Shown: positions 34,734 to 45,098, numbered from the stretch's first letter. The stretch is 64,000 bases of DNA from Pseudotabrizicola alkalilacus (GCF_003443995.1 NZ_QWEY01000003.1:124001-188000); one strand, 5' to 3'. The notes: generated from the letters alone by a model not told the origin. A program made the numbers and translations.

Positions 34734-35612
34734 TCAGCGCATTTTGTATCTCGCCTCAAACTCGTAGCCCGGAGCATACGACCCCAGCGGGCGCGGTGAA
34801 AGATCGTATGTGGCCCGGCGCAGAAATTCCATCATCCGGGTCGGATCCGCCTTCAACGGCGCCAGATCGCTGGCAGGGATCGGCTGGCCGATCACCACCC
34901 GCACCGGCTCATCCATCCGGGCGCGGAACTCCTTGATCAGCAATCCCAGCCGCAGGGTGTAATGCACATGGCTGGCAATCTGGAACAGCCGCGAGTTGTG
35001 GCCATCGAAGTACACCGGAACCACGGTCGCCCCCGATTTCGCAATCATCTTGGCGGTAAAATTGCGCCAGCCCGGGTCCATCGGGGCCGAGGTGAACGGC
35101 TTTGCACTGGTCGACACCGTACCGCCCGGAAACACCCCGATCGCCCCGCCCTGCCCCAGATAGCGCAACGCCTCGGCCCGGGTCTCCAGGTTCAGCTTCA
35201 CCGCCGCTTTCGTCTCGTCAAACGAGATCGGCAACACCACCCGGTTCAGCGCCTCCGCCCTGCGAAACACCGAATTGGCCAGAATGCGAAAGTCCCCACG
35301 CACCCGGTCCAGCAAATGCCCCATCATCAGCCCGTCCAGAATGCCAAACGGATGATTGGCGATCAGAACCAATGGCCCGGTGGCGGGAATATTGCCCACC
35401 GAACCGCCGACCACATCCAGACTCAAGCCATACCGCTCCGGCACCACGTCCCAGAAACTGCGGCCACGCGCCACCTCATCCTCATAGCCCGCCGCGCGTC
35501 GGATCAGCGACAGCCGCCCGGTGGCATTCTCCAGCACCCGGATCAGCGTCGCTCCGGCCCGGCTGGAAGCCGAAGACGCATACGAGATCTCGCGCGCCAC
35601 ATCTTGCTGCAT
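34734..35612 (-). CDS. Lysophospholipid acyltransferase-like protein (PlsC family)
   Basis: 292 residues. The HxxxxD acyltransferase motif is ANHPFGILDGLMMGHLL near residue 85, and the second glycine/proline motif is GVFPGGTVS near 160. Related proteins with the NHPFGxLDG form act in ornithine-lipid or lyso-phospholipid acylation. ATG 35612 follows GGAGGAAAG, an excellent ribosome-binding site; longer extensions upstream lack homology. It is divergent from the LysR gene across 222 bases. Confidence 0.88.
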   Translation of the reverse strand: MQQDVAREISYASSASSRAGATLIRVLENATGRLSLIRRAAGYEDEVARGRSFWDVVPERYGLSLDVVGGSVGNIPATGPLVLIANHPFGILDGLMMGHLLDRVRGDFRILANSVFRRAEALNRVVLPISFDETKAAVKLNLETRAEALRYLGQGGAIGVFPGGTVSTSAKPFTSAPMDPGWRNFTAKMIAKSGATVVPVYFDGHNSRLFQIASHVHYTLRLGLLIKEFRARMDEPVRVVIGQPIPASDLAPLKADPTRMMEFLRRATYDLSPRPLGSYAPGYEFEARYKMR

Positions 35613-35834
35613 CTTTCCTCCGCCAACCGCGCCCGATTCCACCTGATCGTTCCGTTTCGCCGGTTCCGGTAACACGTCGATGACACCGCGACCGGACGCC
35701 GCACGAACGGGCGAATCAAGGCCAAAAGGCCACGCCTTGGCGCGAAATCCGCCCGCCCGGGCATTTACATGCGAATGATTCTCCCCACATGAGGCGGACC
35801 GTGATAGCGTTCGGCTTCCGTAAAGGGTTGAGAG

Positions 35835-36743
35835 ATGGATTGGGATAAACTGCGCATTTTTCATGCGGTTGCAGAAAAGGGCAGCCTGACACATGCCGGT
35901 GACGTGCTGCACCTGTCGCAATCCGCCGTCAGCCGCCAGATCCGCGCGCTGGAGGAAAGCCTGTCGGTCACCCTGTTTCACCGCCATGCGCGCGGCCTGA
36001 TCCTGACCGAACAGGGCGAGCTTTTGTTCGACGCCACCCAAGCCATGGCCAAACGGCTGGAGGCGACCGCCGCCCGTATCCGCGATTCCGAGGATGAGGT
36101 GTTTGGTGAGCTGCGCGTCACCACCACCACCGGCTTTGGCACGCTCTGGCTCGCACCGCGTCTGGCCAACCTGTACAAGAAATACCCCAGCCTGAAAATC
36201 GACCTCATGCTGGAAGAGCGGGTGCTTGACCTGCCGATGCGTGAGGCCGATGTCGCCATCCGCATGAAAGAGCCGTCACAGGCTGATCTGATCCGCAAGC
36301 GCCTGATGAACATCCGGATGCGGCTCTATGCATCGCCGGAATACCTTGCTGAACACGGCACCCCCGCCTCGATGGAGGATTTCACCCAGCACCGGCTGAT
36401 CGCCCAGCATGCTGGCGTGCCGCAGGTGGCGGCAGGTGCATCTCTTGTGCAAGAGCTGATGGCACATGATATTCCGTCCACGCTGACGGTGAACAACTAC
36501 TTCGGCGTGCTGCAGGGCGTGCTGAATCATCTGGGTATCGGCGTTCTGCCGCATTATATCACGGCTGATTTCCCGCATCTGGTCCGGGTCCTGCCCGAAA
36601 CCGAAAGCGCCGAAGTGCCGGTTTTTCTGGCCTACCCGGAAGAGCTACGTCATTCCAAACGTGTGGCGGCGTTCCGCGAATTTGTCACCGAAGAGATCTT
36701 TGCCTATCGCAAGCGTCAGCAGATGGATGGGCTGGGGGAATGA
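35835..36743 (+). CDS. LysR-family transcriptional regulator
   Basis: 302 residues. The N-terminal winged helix-turn-helix covers about residues 5-62, with GSLTHAGDVLHLSQSAVSRQ and IRALEESLSVTLFHR. The effector domain follows, with GFGTLWLAPRLANLYKKYP and a later GVLQGVLNHLGIGVLPHYI. The effector is unknown. The divergent acyltransferase is a possible target, since LysR proteins often control the neighbour read in the opposite direction. Downstream comes a structured 3' region ending in a strong terminator. Confidence 0.92.
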   Translation: MDWDKLRIFHAVAEKGSLTHAGDVLHLSQSAVSRQIRALEESLSVTLFHRHARGLILTEQGELLFDATQAMAKRLEATAARIRDSEDEVFGELRVTTTTGFGTLWLAPRLANLYKKYPSLKIDLMLEERVLDLPMREADVAIRMKEPSQADLIRKRLMNIRMRLYASPEYLAEHGTPASMEDFTQHRLIAQHAGVPQVAAGASLVQELMAHDIPSTLTVNNYFGVLQGVLNHLGIGVLPHYITADFPHLVRVLPETESAEVPVFLAYPEELRHSKRVAAFREFVTEEIFAYRKRQQMDGLGE

Positions 36744-36930
36744 CAGCCGGGCGCAGCCATGCGCCCATCACATAGCGGACATGCTGCAAAAGCAGCATGT
36801 TCAGCCTTGCCCCGAATCAAACGCATGCCTAAATCCACCCATGAAGCGGGCGGTTGAGTGATTGCTCTCGAACGCTTCATACCTCCCTGTTGGACTTGGG
36901 CCGAGCTTTATGCTCGGCCTTTTTTTTATT
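36744..36930 (+). ncRNA. Structured 3' region with three hairpins, candidate sRNA
   Basis: Three stems lie in line after the LysR stop: GGGCGC/GCGCCC (36749-36766), ACATGCTGC-AAAA-GCAGCATGT (36779-36800, nine perfect pairs) and the terminator at 36899-36930. No protein frame between them looks convincing. It may be a 3'-UTR-derived or independent small RNA, or only a long UTR. I see no clear promoter. Confidence 0.3.
36899..36930 (+). terminator. Strong rho-independent terminator downstream of the LysR gene
   Basis: GGCCGAGC (36899-36906)-TTTAT-GCTCGGCC (36912-36919) followed by eight T. It is perfect and can end a transcript from the LysR gene or from the candidate small RNA. Confidence 0.9.
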
Positions 36931-37224
36931 TATCCGGGGTTTGCTGCCAAGTTCATCACTTCCGGTACCGGGCGCCCGCTTCCTTTGCACAAAAAAGATC
37001 CGCCGCGTGACCAGACGGAGCTGACCGCAGAAGGTACCAAGGTGCTTTGGTTCCATCCGATTTCAGAGGTCCGCAAGAATCCGCCCTCGGTCAAAGCCAA
37101 ACTGGCAGTATTTTACCGGTTTCGTTTCAGGCAGGTCTGACACGCATCAGAACGGAAACCCAAATCAATCTGCCGGGTTGTCCTTGCATGGCTTTTGGCC
37201 AATGAACCTAAAGCAAGGAACCTA
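36931..37224. other. Stretch without a convincing gene
   Basis: A 92-codon open frame crosses the terminator from 36862, so it is not credible as a gene. The last 100 bases presumably hold the promoter of the next gene. Confidence 0.5.
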
Positions 37225-37662
37225 ATGATGACCAATCTGAAAACCCTTCTCGTCAGCACCGCTCTGGGTGTCTTTCTTGCCGGCCCGACGCTGGCACAAG
37301 TGACCAGTGACACCACGGAAATCACGGCGCAGGTCGGCGTGATGGCCGTTCCCGCCGGCACCAGCAATCTGGGCACCGGAGCCGGACAGTCGGTTACCCC
37401 TGTCTCCGAAGCCTTTGTCGGCAATCAGGTGATGTCGTCAGACGGCACCATGCTCGGCACCGTATCCAGTGCCGCCTCGCAGGAAGATGGGACGACATTG
37501 ATCCTTGTCGAGCTGGATCAGGCCGTTGGTGCCCCGACCGAATTCATGCAGATCATGCTGGCTCCGGGCGAGGTATCTTCCGGTCAGGTCACGCTGATCT
37601 GGCCATGGGCCGAGATTCTCGCCTCGCTGGAGAATCAGAATGAGACCGGCGCCGACAACTGA
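37225..37662 (+). CDS. Secreted protein with PRC-barrel-like domain
   Basis: 145 residues from the first of two tandem ATGs after AAGGAACC. A signal peptide (LKTLLVSTALGVFLAGPTLA) is followed by a short linker and a domain with FVGNQVMSSDGTMLGTVSSA, which looks like the start of a PRC-barrel, then DGTTLILVELDQAVG. It should be periplasmic. PRC-barrel proteins outside RNA processing and photosynthesis have no settled role. The gene stands alone. Confidence 0.7.
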   Translation: MMTNLKTLLVSTALGVFLAGPTLAQVTSDTTEITAQVGVMAVPAGTSNLGTGAGQSVTPVSEAFVGNQVMSSDGTMLGTVSSAASQEDGTTLILVELDQAVGAPTEFMQIMLAPGEVSSGQVTLIWPWAEILASLENQNETGADN

Positions 37663-37862
37663 TCGGATACGCTTAACCCTTAGCTGACCAGTTTCAGCCA
37701 GACACTTGGTCCCGGCAGTTTGCCGGGGCCTTGCCGTATCAACCTTTGCTCCAGCGACCAAGCTATCCCGTTTCCAACCCGCAGATTTGTTTCGCCTTGG
37801 CCCCCCGTCTATTCGATGCCACTGTGCAAAGGATAGCACGGCAAAGTCATTGGAAGTGTCTT

Positions 37863-38528
37863 ATGTTCAACTGGATCAGATCATCGCGGCCAAAGGCCCC
37901 CCCCGGCCCCGCCGATATCATCCAGACCATCGAAGCCCGTTTTCCGATGCCACCGGGCGAAATCAGCCGTCTGAGCGCGCGCCGCTGGATTCTCAACTAT
38001 GTCCCACCCGGCGGAAGCGGCATCGAAATCGGCGTGTTCCGCGGCCATTTCAGCAGCCTGATCTGCGACGTGGTCCGGCCGCGCAAACTCTATCTGGTCG
38101 ATCCCTGGACCAAACTTGGCGAAACCTTTGGCTGGGGCAAAGCCTATACCAACTTTGACACCCTCACGACCGAGGCCGCAAAGGCCGAAGCCACCGCCCG
38201 CATCGCCCAATTCCCCGACATACACAGCGTGATCATCGAAGACACCTTCCCCGCCTGTTCCGCACAGATCACCGAGCCGCTGGATTTTGCCTATCTGGAT
38301 GCCAGTCATAAATACAAACCGACGTTGAACGAGCTTGTGCATCTCAAGGACATGATGGCGCCGGGCGGTGTGATTCTGGGTGATGACTGGGCCCCTGACC
38401 CGCAAAACCAGCATCACGGCGTCTTTCTGGCGGTGCAGGAATTCACGCGCAACAGCGACTGGCAGATCGTGGCCGCCGGTCCGGGCGCGCAATGGGCCCT
38501 CAGCCGCCGCTCTGTCCCCCCTTCCTGA
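37863..38528 (+). CDS. Class I SAM-dependent methyltransferase
   Basis: 221 residues from ATG 37863. The SAM-binding motif I is [13 protein letters not shown] near residue 60, the acidic loop is [11 protein letters not shown] near 80, and post-motifs [18 protein letters not shown] and [10 protein letters not shown] follow. This resembles the Methyltransf_24 type found on glycan and secondary-metabolite substrates. The substrate is unknown. It lies 100 bases before purL but is not clearly in its operon. Confidence 0.82.
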   Translation: MFNWIRSSRPKAPPGPADIIQTIEARFPMPPGEISRLSARRWILNYVPPGGSGIEIGVFRGHFSSLICDVVRPRKLYLVDPWTKLGETFGWGKAYTNFDTLTTEAAKAEATARIAQFPDIHSVIIEDTFPACSAQITEPLDFAYLDASHKYKPTLNELVHLKDMMAPGGVILGDDWAPDPQNQHHGVFLAVQEFTRNSDWQIVAAGPGAQWALSRRSVPPS

Positions 38529-38628
38529 CACAGATTTTGCAGGCAAAGCGGCAGAGTTCCACGCTCGCCCCTTTCTATCCTTCCGGTCATGCCCTATGAC
38601 GCGGCGCAGTTGCTGTGAGGAAGCTGAC

Positions 38629-40803
38629 ATGACCGAACCCGCGATCACCCCCGAGCTTGTTTCAAAACACGGGATCAAGCCCGACGAATATGCGCGGATA
38701 CTCGAAATCATCGGCCGCGAACCAAATTTCACCGAGCTGGGCATTTTCAGCGCGATGTGGAACGAGCATTGCTCGTACAAATCCTCCAAGAAATGGCTGC
38801 GCACCCTGCCCACCACCGGCCCGCAGGTCATCTGCGGCCCCGGCGAGAATGCGGGCGTGGTTGATATCGGCGACGGGCAGGCGGTCATCTTCAAGATGGA
38901 AAGCCACAACCACCCCAGCTACATCGAACCGCATCAGGGCGCTGCCACCGGCGTTGGCGGCATTCTGCGCGACGTGTTCACCATGGGTGCTAGGCCCATT
39001 GCCGCGATGAACGCGCTGTCGTTCGGCCTGCCCTCGCACCCGAAAACCGCGCATCTGGTCAAAGGCGTGGTCGAAGGTGTGGGCAGCTATGGCAACGCAT
39101 TCGGCGTGCCCACCGTCGGCGGCGAAGTGCGGTTCCACAAATCCTACAATGGCAACTGTCTGGTGAATGCCTTTGCGGCGGGCCTCGCCGATGCCGACAA
39201 GATTTTCTACTCCGTCGCCTCCGGCGTCGGCATGCCGGTCGTCTACCTCGGCGCCAAAACCGGGCGCGACGGCGTCGGCGGCGCCACCATGGCATCCGCC
39301 GAATTCGATGACACCATCGAGGAAAAGCGCCCCACCGTTCAGGTCGGCGACCCCTTCACCGAAAAACGCCTGCTGGAGGCGTGTCTGGAGCTGATGCAAT
39401 CAGGTGCCGTCATTTCCATTCAGGATATGGGCGCTGCTGGCCTCACCTGCTCGGCGGTGGAAATGGGCGACAAGGGCGGTCTGGGCATCAAGCTGCAACT
39501 GGCCGACGTGCCGCAGCGTGAAACCAACATGACCGCGTACGAGATGATGCTGTCCGAGAGCCAGGAGCGTATGCTCATGGTTCTGAAACCGGAACTCGAA
39601 GACGTGGCCCGCGCGATTTTCGTCAAATGGGATCTCGATTTCGCCATCGTCGGCGAAACCATCCCCGAAGACCGCTTCCTGATCCTGCATGGCAATGATG
39701 TCAAAGCCGATCTGCCGCTGTCGAAACTGTCCTCCACCGCGCCGGAATACGACCGGCCCTGGATCGAGACCCCGGCAGCAGCACCACTGGGCGACATTCC
39801 CGCCATCACCCCGCTTGACGCCCTGATCGCCCTGATCTCCGCCCCCTCCTACGCCCACAAGGCCTGGGTCTGGGAGCAGTATGACTCACAGGTCGGTGCC
39901 GATACCCTGATCACCCCCGGCCTGCCCGCAGGCGTGGTGCGGGTGCATGGCACCACCAAGGCGCTCGCCTTCACCTCCGATGTGACCCCGCGCTATGTCA
40001 AAGCCAACCCGTTCGAGGGCGGCAAGCAGGCCGTGGCCGAGGCCTATCGCAACCTGACCGCGATGGGGGCCCTTCCCCTCGCCACCACCGACAACCTGAA
40101 CTTTGGCAACCCGGAAAAGCCCGAAATCATGGGCCAGCTGGTCGGCGCGATCAAAGGCATCGGCGAAGCTGTGGCGGCGCTCGACATGCCGATCGTCTCG
40201 GGCAACGTCTCGCTTTACAACGAAACCGACGGCTCCGGCATCCTGCCCACCCCCACCATCGGCGCGGTCGGCATTCTGCCAACGCTGGATCATCTGATCC
40301 ACGGCAAGCCGCAAACCGGCGATCTGGCGGTGCTGATCGGCGGCATCGGCAGCCATCTGGGCCAGTCCGCCCTGCTGGCCGAAGCCTTTGGCATCGAGGC
40401 GGGCGACGCCCCTGCCGTCGATCTGATGGCGGAGAAACGCAACGGCGAGTTCATCCGCGCGCAGGGCAAGATCCTGCGCTGCTGCACCGACCTGTCCGAT
40501 GGCGGTCTGGCACTGGCCGCGTTCGAGATGGCCGAGGCTGCAGGTCTGGGCATTGATCTGGAATCCGGCGACATCGGCGCGCTGTTTGGCGAAGATCAGG
40601 CGCGCTATCTGGTCGCCATCGATCCAAAGGCGCTGCATGGCCTGACCGGTGCCGCGCATCGTGCCGGCGTGCCTGCTCATGTGGTAGGTCGGTTTGGCGG
40701 CGATACGGTCACGCTGGGCGGGCACTCTGCCCCGCTCAAAACCCTCAGCGACACCTACAGAACCGCGTTTGAGGCTGCCCTTGGTCCGGTGACGGCAGCA
40801 TAA
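38629..40803 (+). CDS. purL: Phosphoribosylformylglycinamidine synthase subunit PurL
   Basis: 724 residues, the small form of the enzyme that works with separate PurQ and PurS. It makes FGAM from FGAR, glutamine-derived ammonia and ATP. The start [20 protein letters not shown] and the signatures [12 protein letters not shown] near residue 45, KMESHNHPS near 90 and [17 protein letters not shown] near 260 are typical. ATG 38629 has GAGGAAG upstream; the frame is open further up without homology. Confidence 0.97.
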   Translation: MTEPAITPELVSKHGIKPDEYARILEIIGREPNFTELGIFSAMWNEHCSYKSSKKWLRTLPTTGPQVICGPGENAGVVDIGDGQAVIFKMESHNHPSYIEPHQGAATGVGGILRDVFTMGARPIAAMNALSFGLPSHPKTAHLVKGVVEGVGSYGNAFGVPTVGGEVRFHKSYNGNCLVNAFAAGLADADKIFYSVASGVGMPVVYLGAKTGRDGVGGATMASAEFDDTIEEKRPTVQVGDPFTEKRLLEACLELMQSGAVISIQDMGAAGLTCSAVEMGDKGGLGIKLQLADVPQRETNMTAYEMMLSESQERMLMVLKPELEDVARAIFVKWDLDFAIVGETIPEDRFLILHGNDVKADLPLSKLSSTAPEYDRPWIETPAAAPLGDIPAITPLDALIALISAPSYAHKAWVWEQYDSQVGADTLITPGLPAGVVRVHGTTKALAFTSDVTPRYVKANPFEGGKQAVAEAYRNLTAMGALPLATTDNLNFGNPEKPEIMGQLVGAIKGIGEAVAALDMPIVSGNVSLYNETDGSGILPTPTIGAVGILPTLDHLIHGKPQTGDLAVLIGGIGSHLGQSALLAEAFGIEAGDAPAVDLMAEKRNGEFIRAQGKILRCCTDLSDGGLALAAFEMAEAAGLGIDLESGDIGALFGEDQARYLVAIDPKALHGLTGAAHRAGVPAHVVGRFGGDTVTLGGHSAPLKTLSDTYRTAFEAALGPVTAA

Positions 40804-40875
40804 AGCGCCAAAGCTTTCTTGCAGCCGACGCCGCCACACCCTAGATTTGGCTGAAAGACTGACAGGAGCCCGCCA

Positions 40876-41112
40876 ATGCCCATCGACGCCCGCGACATCG
40901 AAGCCCTGATCCGCGCCAGCTTTCCGCAGGCAAAGATCACGGTACAGGGGGATGACGGCCAGCATTTTGCCGCCGAAGTGGTGGACGAGTCGTTTCGCGG
41001 CCTGAACCGTGTGCAGCAACAGCGCGCGGTTTATGCCGCGCTCAAAGGCAAGATGGATGGCTCGCAGGGCGAATTGCACGCTTTGGCGCTGACCACCCGC
41101 GCCCCGGAATAA
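40876..41112 (+). CDS. BolA/IbaG-family protein
   Basis: 78 residues. The BolA fold has the start IEALIRASFPQAKITVQGDD and the conserved FRGLNRVQQQRAVYAAL helix with HxL near the end (LHALAL). BolA-like proteins pair with monothiol glutaredoxins to handle 2Fe-2S clusters. A CGFS glutaredoxin follows 16 bases downstream, so the two should form a complex. Confidence 0.93.
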   Translation: MPIDARDIEALIRASFPQAKITVQGDDGQHFAAEVVDESFRGLNRVQQQRAVYAALKGKMDGSQGELHALALTTRAPE

Positions 41113-41128
41113 TCAAAGGAACACGCAG

Positions 41129-41491
41129 ATGAGCGCTCAAGACCAGATCAAGGACACTGTCGAGAAAAACGATGTGGTGCTGTTCATGAAGGGCACCAAG
41201 ATGATGCCGCAATGCGGGTTTTCGTCCCGCGTGGCGGGCGTGCTCAATTACATGGGCGTCGAGTTTGCCGATGTGAACGTGCTGGCCGATGCCGAAATCC
41301 GTCAGGGCATCAAGGATTTCTCCGACTGGCCCACAATCCCGCAGCTTTATGTCAAAGGCGAATTCGTCGGCGGTTGCGACATCGTCACCGAAATGACCCT
41401 GTCGGGCGAGCTGGACGCGCTGTTCGAGGCCAAGGGCGTGACCTATGACAAAGACGCCGCCGAAAAGATCCGGCAGGCCAACGCCTCCTAA
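41129..41491 (+). CDS. grxD: Monothiol glutaredoxin, Grx4 family
   Basis: 120 residues with the CGFS active site at Cys29 (MMPQCGFSSRVAGVLN) and the glutathione-binding WPTIPQLYVKGEFVGGCDI. It binds 2Fe-2S clusters with glutathione and passes them to targets, with BolA as partner. It is the last gene of the bolA-grxD pair and ends at a bidirectional terminator. Confidence 0.95.
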   Translation: MSAQDQIKDTVEKNDVVLFMKGTKMMPQCGFSSRVAGVLNYMGVEFADVNVLADAEIRQGIKDFSDWPTIPQLYVKGEFVGGCDIVTEMTLSGELDALFEAKGVTYDKDAAEKIRQANAS

Positions 41492-41524
41492 GGCATTGCA
41501 CGAAGTATCCAGCGCATCACATTG

Positions 41525-41554
41525 AAAAGGCCCGCGAAATCTCGCGGGCCTTTT
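41525..41554. terminator. Bidirectional terminator between grxD and the MliC-like gene
   Basis: AAAAGGCCCGCGA (41525-41537)/TCGCGGGCCTTTT (41542-41554), a perfect 13-bp stem with A/T at both ends. Confidence 0.92.
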
Positions 41555-41557
41555 GCA

Positions 41558-41902
41558 TTACATCTGCGCCGTGCAACTGAGCAATTCGGTTTCCTGCCCG
41601 CCTTCGCGCCAATAGATCGTCGCCGCATCCCCCTTGGACCACAGCACATAGCCAGCCCCGTCCGATGGCCAGGCATAGCGCGCACCAGAAGCGGCAACCT
41701 CCTGATACAACAGGATCTGACGGCCCTCGATCTGGATCACCACCAGCGCATCCTCCGGCCCGGTGACAAAGGTGGCAGGCACCTCCACCCCCCGGTCGCA
41801 GGCATAGCGCAGGTTCTGCACCTCCAGCACCTCTGCGCTGGCCTGCACGGCCATACCCAAGCCCGCAACGGCGATCAGACCAAGCGCCAGACCCCGGCTC
41901 AT
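41558..41902 (-). CDS. MliC-family lysozyme inhibitor-like protein
   Basis: 114 residues with a signal peptide (GLALGLIAVAGLGMAVQASA). The mature part has two cysteines, in RYACDRG and LLSCTAQ, and the block YVLWSKGDAATIYW typical of the MliC/PliC domain. These proteins inhibit C-type lysozymes in the periplasm. No lipobox is visible, so it should be a soluble PliC-like form. Its start overlaps the end of zapA by 4 bases. Confidence 0.8.
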   Translation of the reverse strand: MSRGLALGLIAVAGLGMAVQASAEVLEVQNLRYACDRGVEVPATFVTGPEDALVVIQIEGRQILLYQEVAASGARYAWPSDGAGYVLWSKGDAATIYWREGGQETELLSCTAQM

Positions 41903-42273
41903 CCTTGCGCCCGTTCTTCGACACGGTCGGCCAGGGCCTCGGCCCGCGCCGCGATTTCGGCCATGGTTTCAAAGACCTGTGGCGGAATCACCGGCACTTC
42001 AACTTTTTCCGGCGACGGCACCGGCCGCGCCTGCAGCGCCGCCAGCTTTTCCTTCAGCTGGCGGTTTTCATCCTCGACCGCCGCCGTCTTGTCGGCCAGC
42101 ATCAGCCCCGACATCAACAGCATCCGCGCCTCTGGCAGACGCCCCATCTGCTGCACCAGCGGTTCGGCTTCGGCGTCCAGGAGGGCCGCAGCGGCGCGCA
42201 GAAAATGTTCCTCCCCGGGCTGGCAGGCGACCTGAAAATCGCGCCCCCCGATCGAGACTGTTACATCAGGCAT
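41899..42273 (-). CDS. zapA: Cell division protein ZapA
   Basis: 124 residues from ATG 42273. The start VTVSIGGRDFQVACQPGEE and the coiled coil with LMSGLMLADKTAAVEDENRQ are typical of ZapA, which bundles FtsZ filaments. It overlaps the upstream coiled-coil gene by 8 bases and the MliC-like gene by 4, so the three form one operon. Confidence 0.9.
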   Translation of the reverse strand: MPDVTVSIGGRDFQVACQPGEEHFLRAAAALLDAEAEPLVQQMGRLPEARMLLMSGLMLADKTAAVEDENRQLKEKLAALQARPVPSPEKVEVPVIPPQVFETMAEIAARAEALADRVEERAQG

Positions 42274-42811
42274 CCTGTGCCACCTCCTCTTTGGGTCCGG
42301 CCAGCGGATCGAGCGCGGCAATCAACTCATCCAGTTCGGCGGCTTCGGCAGCGCGCAGCGCGCGCAGCGCCTCCAGCTCGGTCAGCATCGCCTTGTTGAT
42401 CAGATGCGGCTCCACCCGGCCCTCGGCCTGCGCCTCGGTCATCAGCCGCAGCTGCTCGCGCAAGGACACAACGGTTTTCTTTAACCGTTGCATTTCAAGC
42501 CCCTGCACATCCAGAAGCTTGCTCAGACGACCCACTTCGGCCTCCAGCTCCTGCTTGCCGGTGCCCTGATCGCGCAGCATCCGCAGCCGCTCGTTCAGCT
42601 GGGCCACCAGCATCCGCTCTTCGTCCAGCGCCTCATTCAGTCGCGCAATCTCGGCCTCGGCCACGCCATCGGCCAGCGTGGCGACCGGGCTGCCCGCCAA
42701 AACCTGCTCAGGCTCCGGTTCCGGCTGCACAGCAGACAGCGCCTCAACCCCGTTTCCGATGCGCATCAGCGCCGCGGTGATCCGGCGCTCCAGTTCGGCA
42801 ATGTTGTCCAT
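42266..42811 (-). CDS. Coiled-coil protein upstream of zapA (ZauP-like candidate)
   Basis: 181 residues from ATG 42811. Residues 1-30 (MDNIAELERRITAALMRIGN) and 55-150 are heptad-patterned coiled coils. The gene ends inside the start of zapA. In Caulobacter a conserved coiled-coil protein, ZauP, is encoded with zapA and works with it at the Z-ring; the position and shape here fit. The match is by context and not by a clear motif. Confidence 0.75.
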   Translation of the reverse strand: MDNIAELERRITAALMRIGNGVEALSAVQPEPEPEQVLAGSPVATLADGVAEAEIARLNEALDEERMLVAQLNERLRMLRDQGTGKQELEAEVGRLSKLLDVQGLEMQRLKKTVVSLREQLRLMTEAQAEGRVEPHLINKAMLTELEALRALRAAEAAELDELIAALDPLAGPKEEVAQDA

Positions 42812-43021
42812 GCCCCCTCTTTCCCGGATACTCCGGTCTTTATTCCTTTGGTCTGCCCATAAGTGCGAATCGCACAAGGACAGGTCAAGCCCGATCTTAA
42901 CGCAAAGCGCGGGCAAGGAACGCCCCATATCGTCAACAGCTTGGCCGCTGTGCTTGATCTTGCCGTCCGGGGTGGTAAGGAACCCTGAACCCGCACCGAT
43001 CCAAGTATGAGGAGCCCGGCC

Positions 43022-45037
43022 TTGGACATCCAGACCCTGCGCGACCGCCACCCCGATCATTGGATGCGCGCCACCGCCATCCGTGCCCTGACGCTGGATG
43101 CAGTCGCCGCTGCCAACTCCGGCCACTCCGGCATGCCGATGGGCATGGCCGATGTGGCCACCGTGCTGTTCGCCAACCACCTGAAATTCGACGCAAGCGC
43201 CCCACGCTGGCCCGACCGTGACCGCTTTATCCTGTCGGCAGGCCATGGCTCGATGCTGCTCTACTCGCTGATGTACCTGACCGGCTATGCCGACATGACG
43301 CTGGAGCAGATCAAGAACTTCCGCCAATGGGGCGCGATCACCGCAGGCCATCCGGAATATGGCCATGTGTCGGCGGCAGAGACCACCACCGGCCCGCTGG
43401 GTCAGGGTATTTCCAACGCCGTCGGCTTTGCCATGGCCGAAGAATCCCTGCGCGCCCGCTGGGGGGCAAAGGTGCAGGACCACCACACCTATGTCATCGC
43501 CGGTGACGGCTGCCTGATGGAAGGTGTGTCACAAGAGGCGATTGGTCTGGCCGGGCGGCTCAGGCTCTCGCGTCTGATCGTGCTGTGGGATGACAATGGC
43601 ATCACCATCGACGGCAAGGTGTCGCTGTCGGATGTGACCGATCAGGGCGCGCGCTTTGCCGCCTCCGGCTGGGATGTGTTTTCCTGCGACGGCCACGACC
43701 CCGAAGACATTGACCGCGCCATCACCGCCGCCAAGGCGTCGTCCGGCCCGGCCATGATCGCCTGCAAGACCCACATCGCCATCGGCCATGCCGCACAAGA
43801 CACATCCAAAGGCCATGGCGCGCTGACCGACAAGGCCCAGTTGCAAGCCGCGAAAGACGGCTACGGCTGGACCGGCGGCGCGTTCGAGGTGCCTGCTGAC
43901 GTGAAGTCGTGGTGGGAAACCGTTGGCGCCAAAGGCAAATCCGCCCGCGCCGAGTGGGAGTCCCGTCTGGCCGCGCTGTCGCCCGCCAAACAGGCCGAAT
44001 TCGCCCGCATCTTTGCCGGCGACGCGCCGAACAAGCTGTCGGCCACCATCCGCGCCGTGAAAAAGCAGGCGGTGGACGATCTGCCGAAACTCGCCACCCG
44101 CGCCGCATCCGAAAAGGTGCTGTCCGCGGTCAACCCGGTGATGACCGAGACCATCGGCGGATCGGCCGACCTGACCGGATCGAACAACACCAAGACCGCC
44201 GATATGGGCGTGTTCTCGTCCGAGGACCGCAAGGGCCGCTACGTCTATTACGGCATCCGTGAACACGGCATGGCGGCGGCGATGAACGGTCTGGCGCTGC
44301 ACGGCGGCGTGCGCGCTTATGGCGGCACCTTCATGTGCTTTACCGATTACGCCCGTCCTGCGATGCGTCTCTCGGCGCTGATGGGGGTTCCGGTGGTCTA
44401 TGTCATGACCCATGATTCCATCGGTCTGGGCGAGGATGGCCCGACCCACCAGCCGGTCGAGCATCTGGCAATCAGCCGCGCGACGCCGAACACCTATGTG
44501 ATCCGCCCCGCCGATCTGGTGGAAACCGCCGAAGCGTGGGAAGTTGCGCTGACCACTAAGACCACGCCCACCGTGCTGGCCCTGTCGCGGCAAAATCTGC
44601 CTGCCGTCCGCAAGACCCACACCAACCAGAACCTTGTCGCCAAAGGGGCTTACGTGCTGGCCGAGGCCACCACCAAGCGTCAGGTCATCCTGATGGCGAC
44701 TGGCTCCGAAGTCGAAATCGCGCTGAAGGCCCGCGATCTGCTGGAGGCCGAAGGCATCGGCACCCGTGTCGTCTCGATGCCGTGCTGGGAGCTGTTCGCC
44801 GAACAGGATGACGCCTACCGCCGCAAGGTGCTGCCACCCGGTGCGGTCCGCATCGCCATCGAGGCAGGCACCCGCTTTGGCTGGGATACCTGGCTGTTCG
44901 GCGAAGGCGGCAAGCGCGACAAGGCCGATTTTGTCGGCATGACCGGCTTTGGCGCCTCGGCCCCGGCAGAGCGGCTGTACGCCGAATTTGGCATCACTGC
45001 CGAAGCGGCGGTCGCCAAGGCTAAAGCGCTGCTCTGA
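43022..45037 (+). CDS. tkt: Transketolase
   Basis: 671 residues, thiamine diphosphate enzyme of the non-oxidative pentose phosphate pathway. The signatures are [12 protein letters not shown] near residue 35, [20 protein letters not shown] near 160 and the pyrimidine-domain motif [16 protein letters not shown] 43022 is chosen: AGGAG (43009-43013) sits right before it and the protein then starts [14 protein letters not shown] like its relatives. An ATG at 43007 would place the Shine-Dalgarno inside the gene. It is divergent from the zapA operon. Confidence 0.95.
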   Translation: MDIQTLRDRHPDHWMRATAIRALTLDAVAAANSGHSGMPMGMADVATVLFANHLKFDASAPRWPDRDRFILSAGHGSMLLYSLMYLTGYADMTLEQIKNFRQWGAITAGHPEYGHVSAAETTTGPLGQGISNAVGFAMAEESLRARWGAKVQDHHTYVIAGDGCLMEGVSQEAIGLAGRLRLSRLIVLWDDNGITIDGKVSLSDVTDQGARFAASGWDVFSCDGHDPEDIDRAITAAKASSGPAMIACKTHIAIGHAAQDTSKGHGALTDKAQLQAAKDGYGWTGGAFEVPADVKSWWETVGAKGKSARAEWESRLAALSPAKQAEFARIFAGDAPNKLSATIRAVKKQAVDDLPKLATRAASEKVLSAVNPVMTETIGGSADLTGSNNTKTADMGVFSSEDRKGRYVYYGIREHGMAAAMNGLALHGGVRAYGGTFMCFTDYARPAMRLSALMGVPVVYVMTHDSIGLGEDGPTHQPVEHLAISRATPNTYVIRPADLVETAEAWEVALTTKTTPTVLALSRQNLPAVRKTHTNQNLVAKGAYVLAEATTKRQVILMATGSEVEIALKARDLLEAEGIGTRVVSMPCWELFAEQDDAYRRKVLPPGAVRIAIEAGTRFGWDTWLFGEGGKRDKADFVGMTGFGASAPAERLYAEFGITAEAAVAKAKALL

Positions 45038-45058
45038 AAATCAAGGATCACGATTGCC

Positions 45059-45086
45059 AAAGGCCCGCGCTGATGCGCGGGCCTTT
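45059..45086. terminator. Bidirectional terminator between tkt and cueR
   Basis: AAAGGCCCGCGC (45059-45070)/GCGCGGGCCTTT (45075-45086), a perfect 12-bp stem with a T-tail. Confidence 0.92.
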
Positions 45087-45098
45087 TACGTTCGCAGG

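Noticed and set aside
35760-35785. Fur-like sequence GCGAATGATTCTCC between the acyltransferase and LysR genes
   Set aside because: Only part of a Fur-type dyad matches and neither neighbour is an iron gene.
36862-37140. 92-codon frame after the LysR gene
   Set aside because: It crosses the strong terminator at 36899-36930 and lacks a ribosome-binding site.
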